A DNA stretch of 11,104 nt, taken from Oleiagrimonas sp035690885 (GTDB taxonomy: Bacteria; Pseudomonadota; Gammaproteobacteria; Xanthomonadales; Rhodanobacteraceae). Both the position numbers and the translations under genes were made by a program. Below, in pieces: positions 6,203 through 11,104 of the stretch (the stretch's first letter is position 1; every line of letters starts with the position of its first letter). The notes beneath the pieces are model-generated. The model saw only the letters and a program-made list of their open reading frames with translations. It ran no database searches and was not told the DNA's origin. The stretch is taken from the NCBI GenBank assembly GCA_035690885.1, contig DASSKC010000090.1, forward strand, positions 1-11,104, given 5' to 3'.

Positions 6203-6970
6203 TTACAGAGTCTCGATGAGCAGTTTTTCACCATCGAGCCGACATTGCACGGCCTTGCCGGCCAACTCGCTGGGAATTTCTTCGAATACACGATAGTGGC
6301 CGGCGATGGAAATCAGCTCGGGCCGGAAATCGGTGCAGTAAATGCGCGCGTCGGCGTCGCCCTGGGCGCCGACCAGGGCGCGTCCGCGCAGCGTGCCGTA
6401 GACGTGGATGGAACCGTCGGCGATGACCTCCGCGCCGTTGGCGACCGTGGCCGTGATGACCAGATCGCGGTCACGCGCGTAGACCTGTTGGCCCGAACGC
6501 ACGGTTTGGGTGTGGCTTTGTGCGGTGGTCGTTTCCGGCAGGCTCTCCGCCGTGGCCGGTGGTGTCGTGGCTGGCTTGGGCGCGCTGGCCGTCGCGTCTG
6601 CAGGGGGCACCGGTGCGGTCGAGGCGTTGAAGGCCTCGCGGAATTTGGCGATCACGGGCAGGCCCATGCGTTGCGCCAGCGCATCCGTCTGGCTGTCGCC
6701 ATAGGCGAGGCCGACCGGCAGCATGCCGGCGGTACGCACGGCTTCGAGCAGCGCGTCCACGGTGCCGTCATCGGGCAGGCCGCCGGCAAGGTGGCTCAGA
6801 TCGAGCACCACGGCGACGCGGGTGAACAGCTGTGGCGCGGCGTGCACGCGGCGCTCCAGGTCGTCGCACAGGGCGGCGGCGTCGGCTTGGCGCACGCGCA
6901 CGCAAGCCAGGCCGACCTGGCCGAAGCGCAGGTCGCAGGCGGTTTCCCCGGAAGGCAACGGTGTACTCAT
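6203..6970 (-). CDS. minC: septum site-determining protein MinC
   Basis: This 255-residue inhibitor of FtsZ assembly is brought to the membrane by MinD. Residues 12-110 are the FtsZ-inhibiting N-terminal domain. About 115-150 is a flexible Pro/Ala/Thr linker, longer than in E. coli MinC. Residues 155-255 are the beta-helical C-terminal domain, with the MinD-contact motif RSGQQVYA at 158-165, VYGTLRGRALVGA at 190-202 and FRPELISIAGHYR at 215-227. I chose the ATG at 6970 because it overlaps the TGA of the upstream acetyltransferase gene as ATGA. A longer frame from 7033 would add 21 residues lying wholly within that gene. The ATGA overlap implies translational coupling. Confidence 0.96.
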   Translation of the reverse strand: MSTPLPSGETACDLRFGQVGLACVRVRQADAAALCDDLERRVHAAPQLFTRVAVVLDLSHLAGGLPDDGTVDALLEAVRTAGMLPVGLAYGDSQTDALAQRMGLPVIAKFREAFNASTAPVPPADATASAPKPATTPPATAESLPETTTAQSHTQTVRSGQQVYARDRDLVITATVANGAEVIADGSIHVYGTLRGRALVGAQGDADARIYCTDFRPELISIAGHYRVFEEIPSELAGKAVQCRLDGEKLLIETL

Positions 6971-7578
6971 GCGTGCCGACCGGCGGTCAGGCGCGTCGGC
7001 GATGGTGTCGTCGACAGACGCCCGGCCAGCCACGGCACGTCGGGAAGGTTTTCCTCGTTGCCATAGTGGTCGCGCACGAAAAGGTAGCTGTCCAGTGTCT
7101 TGCCCAGCAGACCGACATGACGGCCGCTGTCGGGCATGACTTGCTGTCCGACCTCGTGAAAACCGTAGGTGCCGTGGAACAGCACCGCCACGTCGTCGCG
7201 GGGCTCCAGGAACACGGCGCAGGCCAGCATCGGCACGCGCGGTTCGGCAAAACTCTGCACGTCGGAATAGAACACGCGGCCCAGGCCGTGCCGGCGATAG
7301 GCATTGGCCACGACGATGCGGTCAATGAACACGAAGCGCTCGTAACGCTGCTTGAACCACAGGAAATTGCTGCCGGCATGGTCGGCGCGTTCGCGCAGGG
7401 CGATCAAAAAGCCGGCCACGTGACCGTCCACCTCGGCGACACGGAAGTAGTCGGCGATATGGAAAAAGCGGCGCAGATCATCGCCGTCCATGGGTGAAAT
7501 GCCGCCTTCGGCAGCGTTGTTCAGCGCCAGGACGGCATCCAAATCGTGCTCGCGCACATCACGGATGGCCAGAACCAT
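6967..7578 (-). CDS. GNAT-family N-acetyltransferase heading the min operon
   Basis: This 203-residue cytoplasmic protein has the GNAT fold signatures. RDVREHDLDAVLALNNAAE is the usual N-terminal strand-helix. IDRIVVANAYRRHGLG at 85-100 contains motif A, with the acetyl-CoA pyrophosphate-binding RRHGLG, followed by a helix (YSDVQSFA). A late FHGTYGFHEVG (134-144) is the typical strand-and-helix end of the fold. It resembles a group of predicted acetyltransferases of COG3818 type, assigned from memory. The substrate is unknown; it could be a small molecule or a protein N-terminus or lysine. The ATG at 7578 has GGAG eight bases upstream. The gene ends in a 4-base ATGA overlap with minC, so it is transcribed and translated with the Min proteins. 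Its C-terminal 20 residues are polar and probably disordered. Confidence 0.9.
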   Translation of the reverse strand: MVLAIRDVREHDLDAVLALNNAAEGGISPMDGDDLRRFFHIADYFRVAEVDGHVAGFLIALRERADHAGSNFLWFKQRYERFVFIDRIVVANAYRRHGLGRVFYSDVQSFAEPRVPMLACAVFLEPRDDVAVLFHGTYGFHEVGQQVMPDSGRHVGLLGKTLDSYLFVRDHYGNEENLPDVPWLAGRLSTTPSPTRLTAGRHA

Positions 7579-7631
7579 TCGTTCAACTCCAAAACATTTT
7601 TGCGGGCGGGGCCGCCGTCAAGGCGGTCCGA

Positions 7632-7672
7632 AACGGTGCGCATTATGCCACGATCACCGGTAATGCACCGTT
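7632..7672 (-). promoter_or_regulatory. candidate promoter and operator of the GNAT-min operon
   Basis: AACGGTGC (7632-7639) and GCACCGTT (7665-7672) are perfect inverted copies. Allowing a two-base shift, the match extends by ATTA on both sides. Inside lies, on the minus strand, CATAAT (7647-7642), a five-of-six -10 element, with no convincing -35. This would start transcription near 7635, about 57 bases before the GNAT ATG. The leader also has a CCGCC/GGCGG hairpin. The overlap of palindrome and -10 suggests a repressor site, but no regulator is identified. Confidence 0.35.
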
Positions 7673-7775
7673 AAATTGCGGGTGCCGATCGGGATGGCCG
7701 GAAGGCATCGGTTCACGATCCTGAAAGTGCTGGCCGGGACTATCGGCATGGGCAAAGCCGTGACTTCCGGTCCGG

Positions 7776-7803
7776 TTGCGCACCGGCCCGGTCAGCCTAT
7801 GAT
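7776..7803 (+). promoter_or_regulatory. candidate promoter of the histidine kinase gene
   Basis: TTGCGC (7776-7781), a 16-base spacer and TATGAT (7798-7803) make a fair sigma-70-like promoter. Transcription would begin about seven or eight bases on, at 7810-7811, where the kinase ATG stands. None of the nearby ATGs has a Shine-Dalgarno, so a leaderless mRNA is plausible. Confidence 0.4.
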
Positions 7804-7810
7804 GCAGTCC

Positions 7811-9052
7811 ATGGCCCGTCCGTACTTTACCCATGTCCGCCTGTTGCGCTACGCGGCATTCTTCGCCTATCTGTGCGTGGGCGTGCCGCTGGTGACCAGC
7901 TGGGCGGTCGAGCGCTTGACCGAGCTGGACCGTTCCAGTGTCGCGTTGTTGCTGTGGTCGGTCTGCTACGTGGTGTTCGGTCTGGTGTACTGGTTGCTGA
8001 CCCACCGTCTCGGGTCGCGGCGCTACTGGGCACTCAAGCTGCTGGGTCTGACGGTCATGACGGGCGCCGCGCTGGCGATCGGCTGGTACAGCCACAGCGG
8101 CCTGTCGGCCTTGTTGATGGTGGTCATTTCGGTGGTGTTGCCGTGGCTGCTGCCGTTGCGTCTGGGCGTGGCCTGGATGGTGCTGCAGAACCTGGCCCTG
8201 GTGCCCGTGTTTGCCAGTTTTCCGGAGTTCGAGTCGGGCATGGCCGGGATCGGCAAGGCCTTGCTGCAGGTGGCGTTGTACCTGGGCACGTCGGCCTTGA
8301 TGTTCGTCACCTCGATGATTGCCAGTCAGCAGGCCGAGGAGCGCGAGCGCCAGCGCCAACTCAACTCCGAATTGCGCGCCACGCGGGCGTTGCTGGCCGA
8401 ATCGAGCCGCATTGCCGAACGCATCCGTATTGCCCGCGAACTGCATGACCTGGTCGGCCATCATTTGACCGCGCTGACCCTGAACCTGGAAGTGGCCAGT
8501 CATTTGACCGAGGAGCCGGCGGCCGGTCACGTGCGCAAGGCGCAGAACACGGCCAAGCACCTGCTGGCCGACGTGCGCGAAGTGGTCAGCGAGATGCGGC
8601 AAAGCGATGCGCTCGATCTGACCCAGGCATTGAAGGGCCTGATCGAAGGTGTGCCGGCGCTGTCGGTCAATCTGGAGCTGCCGCCGCGGTTTGCGGTGGA
8701 AGATCCGCGGCGCGCGCAGGTGTTGTTGCGCTGCGTGCAGGAGATCGTCACCAATGCCGTGCGCCACGCCAAGGCGCGCAATCTGTGGTTGCGTTTCGAG
8801 CGCGTGGCCGGCAACCAATTGCACCTGGTCGCACGCGACGATGGCCGCGGCGCCGTCAACCTGCATCCCGGCAACGGGCTGTCGGGCATGCGCGAGCGTC
8901 TGGCCGAGTTCGGCGGGCGCCTGGAGATCGCCACCGGATATCATCGCGGCTTCGTGCTGGAGGCGTGGTTGCCGCTGGCGCCGGAGGTCGGTTTTGCGGC
9001 CGAGCCGGAGCATCCGTCGCTGCCCACCCACATCACCACCTCGCAGGCATGA
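7811..9052 (+). CDS. DesK-like membrane sensor histidine kinase (HisKA_3 type)
   Basis: From the ATG at 7811 the protein has 413 residues. Six hydrophobic segments, at about 11-32, 44-63, 73-92, 98-120, 121-137 and 147-170, form the membrane sensor. A charged, coiled-coil-like linker at 173-205 follows. The HisKA_3 dimerisation box ARELHDLVGHHLTAL carries the phosphorylated His212. The ATP-binding domain shows the N box QEIVTNAVRHA (Asn315), the G1 box DDGRG at 343-347 and GNGLSGMRERL at 354-364. This is the NarL-family kinase layout of Bacillus DesK, which senses membrane state; the stimulus here is unknown. Alternative in-frame starts are ATG at 7799 and 7802 and TTG at 7676. I chose 7811 because the hydrophobic part follows directly and a promoter would place the transcript start there. 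The response regulator gene follows after 27 bases. Confidence 0.9.
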   Translation: MARPYFTHVRLLRYAAFFAYLCVGVPLVTSWAVERLTELDRSSVALLLWSVCYVVFGLVYWLLTHRLGSRRYWALKLLGLTVMTGAALAIGWYSHSGLSALLMVVISVVLPWLLPLRLGVAWMVLQNLALVPVFASFPEFESGMAGIGKALLQVALYLGTSALMFVTSMIASQQAEERERQRQLNSELRATRALLAESSRIAERIRIARELHDLVGHHLTALTLNLEVASHLTEEPAAGHVRKAQNTAKHLLADVREVVSEMRQSDALDLTQALKGLIEGVPALSVNLELPPRFAVEDPRRAQVLLRCVQEIVTNAVRHAKARNLWLRFERVAGNQLHLVARDDGRGAVNLHPGNGLSGMRERLAEFGGRLEIATGYHRGFVLEAWLPLAPEVGFAAEPEHPSLPTHITTSQA

Positions 9053-9079
9053 ACGCCGGGACTAATGGAGGGGAAAACC

Positions 9080-9721
9080 ATGATTTCAGTCTGTCTGGTC
9101 GATGACCAAACCATCGTGCGCCAAGGCATCCGCTCGCTGCTGGACCTGGCCGACGACATCCAGGTCGTGGCCGAATGCGCCGACGGGCAGCAGGCCGTCG
9201 CCACCGTGCCGCAGCTCAATCCGGACGTGATGCTGCTGGACCTGCGCATGCCGGAGATGAGCGGCATTGAGGTGCTGCAGGCACTGGCGGCGCGCGGCAG
9301 CCTGCCGCCCACGGTCATCCTGACCACGTTCGACGACGACCAGCTGGTGCTGGCCGGGCTCAAGGCCGGTGCGCGCGGTTATCTGCTCAAGGACGTGTCA
9401 CTGGAACAGCTGGTCGAGGCGGTACGTACCGTGGCCGAGGGCGGCTCGCTGGTGGCGCCGGCCGTGACCCAGCGTTTGCTGGCCGGAGTGGATCGCATCC
9501 AGAACCAGTTCAGCAGCCTGGAGCAACCCGATCCGCTGACCGGTCGCGAGACCGAAATCCTGCGTCTGCTGGCCGGTGGTTACAGCAACAAGGAAATCGC
9601 CAACTCGCTGCATGTGGCCGAGGGCACGGTCAAAAACCACGTTTCCAACATTCTTTCCAAGCTGGGTGTGCGCGATCGCACCCGCGCCGTGCTCAAGGCA
9701 CTGGAGCTCGGGATCGTGTGA
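9080..9721 (+). CDS. NarL/LuxR-family response regulator, partner of the upstream kinase
   Basis: This 213-residue DNA-binding regulator has a receiver domain at about 2-118, with the acidic pair Asp8 and Asp9, phospho-acceptor Asp54 in LLDLRMPEMSG, Thr82/Thr83 and Lys104. A short linker joins it to a LuxR-type helix-turn-helix at about 150-213 (LTGRETEILRLLAGGYSNKE, then HVAEGTVKNHVSNILSKL). The closest well-known relative by layout is DesR. The ATG at 9080 is chosen because GGAGG lies eight bases upstream. An ATG at 9065 would put that Shine-Dalgarno inside the gene. Kinase and regulator form one operon. No DNA target is identifiable; the obvious candidates are its own promoter and the next gene at 9906. 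Confidence 0.94.
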   Translation: MISVCLVDDQTIVRQGIRSLLDLADDIQVVAECADGQQAVATVPQLNPDVMLLDLRMPEMSGIEVLQALAARGSLPPTVILTTFDDDQLVLAGLKAGARGYLLKDVSLEQLVEAVRTVAEGGSLVAPAVTQRLLAGVDRIQNQFSSLEQPDPLTGRETEILRLLAGGYSNKEIANSLHVAEGTVKNHVSNILSKLGVRDRTRAVLKALELGIV

Positions 9722-9905
9722 TGGGTCCATATTCGACGTCGACATGACGCGCTTTGACCCCCACTAGCCCGATAGCGATTGAACCAGTACCATCAACCCC
9801 TTCGGTGCGCGATTTCTGCACGGCAGAACTGCACCGACCCATGGGTGCGCCCCGGGCCGGCGACGGTTGCGGAGCGTGTAAGCAAGACGTTCGGAGACTG
9901 CTGGA

Positions 9906-11104
9906 ATGACGCGTCTGTTAGAGTTGATTGTCGCCATTGTCATCGTGGCCATCCTGGCCTTGATCGTGGGCGTTTGCCTGCCATCGTCGGGACATATTGA
10001 GCGATCCACCACTGTCAGCAAGGATATTCGTCATGTGTACGATATCCTCAACAATTTTCGCCGGTTTCCCGACTATTCGGTGCTCAACGCCTACAAGGAA
10101 GGCGTCGAGTATCAGCAGTCGAAAAATGACTGGTACGGCCCCGGCGCCTGGATCAGCTGGAGCGGCAAGGGCAAGAATGGCAAGCAGGGCACCGGCCCGG
10201 TCGGTCACGGCAAGCTGACCATCGCCTCGGCCAAGCCCGGCTTCGACAAGGTCGAGCTGGCGGGCAAGGCCAAGATTGTCTGGGACATCGACAACGACTG
10301 GCATGGCACCGACAAGCACTTCACCATTCAGCTGGACCGCACCGGGCGCCAGCAGAAGCTGGTCAAGATCACCTGGTCCTACGATGTCGATTACGGCTGG
10401 AACCTGATCAACCGTTATGCGGGCCTGTACATTCATGGCCGGCCGGACACGTTCATCAAGCGTTCGATCCACAACCTGGGCAACGTGCTCGCGGGTATCC
10501 CCAGCATCCGTTACAACGATCTTGATCCGAAGATCGTGGACACGCCGCAGCAGCCGATCCTGGTGGTCTCCACGCAGGCCAAACGCAACCTGACGCAGAT
10601 GGGTGCGGCGGCCGACAAGGCCGAGGCCAAGATCAAGGCGGCGATGAAGGAGCTGGGTCTGAAGGCGGCCGGTCCGCGGATCCGCTTCACCACCAACTAT
10701 GGTGATACCAAGGTCCTGTTTGACGTTGCCATTCCGATTCAGAGCGACACCGTGACCATCGACGGCAAGGAATACACCTTGACCGTGCCGAAGCCGCAGA
10801 GCGGCTTGCCGACCGACCTGGCTTCGGCATCCAGCACGGCCTCGGCATCCAGCGCTGCGACCGCAGCCAGCGTGGCGACGGCCTCCAGCAGTGCGCCGGC
10901 CGAGGCGGGCAGCGTGGCCAAGGCCGATGACAAGTCCGCTGACGACAAGGCCGAGGGCGAGGACGAGATCGGTCCGCATCCGGGCACACTGGATGACAAG
11001 GGTCGCTTGATCATCACCAAGGACGTGCGTGCCATGCTGGCGTTCGGTGGCAAGGCACTGCAAGGCGTGTGGTACGGCTCGCCGGCCGGTGTTCCGGTGA
11101 CGCG
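9906..11104 (+). CDS. membrane-anchored SRPBCC-like protein with an apparent split GyrI-like domain (partial)
   Basis: The frame is open from the ATG at 9906 (GGAG nine bases upstream) to the right edge, 399 codons, so the C-terminus is missing. Residues 4-25 are one hydrophobic anchor. About 30-200 look like an SRPBCC/polyketide-cyclase domain: the opening IERSTTVSKDIRHVYDILNNFRRFPDYS is typical of this START-related, ligand-binding fold. Residues 215-280 (QQPILVV, then a long helix, LGLKAAGP and KVLFDVAIPI) resemble the first half of GyrI-like effector-binding domains. Residues 302-358 are low-complexity: an Ala/Ser/Thr tract, then a Lys/Asp/Glu-rich segment. About 383-399 (KALQGVWYGSPAGVPV) look like the start of the second GyrI-like half. 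Function unknown; binding of a small amphipathic ligand at the inner membrane is the natural guess. The 184 bases before it show no clear terminator or strong promoter. The gene reality is near certain; the second domain call is moderate. Confidence 0.82.
   Translation, partial: MTRLLELIVAIVIVAILALIVGVCLPSSGHIERSTTVSKDIRHVYDILNNFRRFPDYSVLNAYKEGVEYQQSKNDWYGPGAWISWSGKGKNGKQGTGPVGHGKLTIASAKPGFDKVELAGKAKIVWDIDNDWHGTDKHFTIQLDRTGRQQKLVKITWSYDVDYGWNLINRYAGLYIHGRPDTFIKRSIHNLGNVLAGIPSIRYNDLDPKIVDTPQQPILVVSTQAKRNLTQMGAAADKAEAKIKAAMKELGLKAAGPRIRFTTNYGDTKVLFDVAIPIQSDTVTIDGKEYTLTVPKPQSGLPTDLASASSTASASSAATAASVATASSSAPAEAGSVAKADDKSADDKAEGEDEIGPHPGTLDDKGRLIITKDVRAMLAFGGKALQGVWYGSPAGVPVT

Noticed and set aside
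6971..7033. N-terminal extension of MinC by 21 residues
   Set aside because: The ATGA overlap at 6967-6970 and the usual MinC N-terminus support the shorter form; the extension lies wholly inside the acetyltransferase gene.
7643..9031. 462-residue minus-strand open frame
   Set aside because: It is antisense to the histidine kinase. The Gln/His/Arg-rich translation has no recognisable domain.
9754..9783. TTGACC as a -35 for the 9906 gene
   Set aside because: The hexamers 16-18 bases downstream (such as GATTGA) are poor -10 matches, so no promoter is called.
9814..9828. TTCTGC/GCAGAA inverted repeat downstream of the response regulator gene
   Set aside because: The stem is six base pairs with a three-base loop and no U-tract, so I do not call it a terminator. 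The palindromes TCGACGTCGA (about 9733-9742) and ACCCATGGGT (about 9837-9846) in the same gap are equally weak.
9918..11063. 381-residue minus-strand open frame
   Set aside because: It is antisense to the open-ended SRPBCC-type gene, which has a membrane anchor, domain character and a Shine-Dalgarno.

Overview
The window is GC-rich, densely coded chromosomal DNA. It most resembles the order Xanthomonadales, perhaps Rhodanobacteraceae. The reasons are a complete minCDE cluster close to the gammaproteobacterial type, a TraB/GumN-family protein, a GTAG-type REP pair of the kind known from Stenotrophomonas and relatives, and a Pseudomonas-like fluoride riboswitch. The taxonomic guess rests on protein character and composition only. 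I see no prophage, transposase gene, tRNA, rRNA or CRISPR array. Two genes run off the window, one at each end.

Positions 1-2541, minus strand: a fluoride-responsive unit. An extended -10 promoter is followed at once by a well-conserved fluoride (crcB-motif) riboswitch, a strong terminator-like hairpin and crcB (fluoride channel). Next come cfa (cyclopropane fatty acid synthase) and a TraB/GumN-like exported protein. cfa and the TraB gene are tightly coupled: the cfa stop codon overlaps the next Shine-Dalgarno. No terminator is visible between crcB and cfa. A classic terminator at about 2512-2541 closes the upstream gene and insulates the riboswitch promoter.

Positions 2564-4313, minus strand: one exported serine carboxypeptidase-like protein (family S10) with its own promoter. 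The following stretch, 4314-4484, has no gene and holds a REP pair (REPIN). The GTAG of its right half supplies the stop codon of the next gene.

Positions 4485-7578, minus strand: a probable five-gene operon in the order GNAT acetyltransferase, minC, minD, minE and a small HExxH metalloprotein of unknown function. GNAT and minC overlap by ATGA. minD starts with TTG. minE has its Shine-Dalgarno inside minD, and a perfect 10-bp hairpin follows minE. MinC, MinD and MinE form the oscillating system that keeps the FtsZ ring at midcell. The two flanking proteins are not classical Min components and are the best candidates here for something undescribed.

Positions 7579-7810 form a divergent control region with a promoter-like element on each strand and an imperfect palindrome. 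On the plus strand, 7811-9721 encode a DesK-like membrane histidine kinase, possibly translated from a leaderless mRNA, and its NarL/LuxR-type response regulator. After a 184-bp gap without a recognisable gene or clear terminator, an open-ended gene (9906-11104) encodes a membrane-anchored protein. It has an SRPBCC-like domain followed by what looks like a GyrI-like domain interrupted by a low-complexity Ala/Ser and charged insert.
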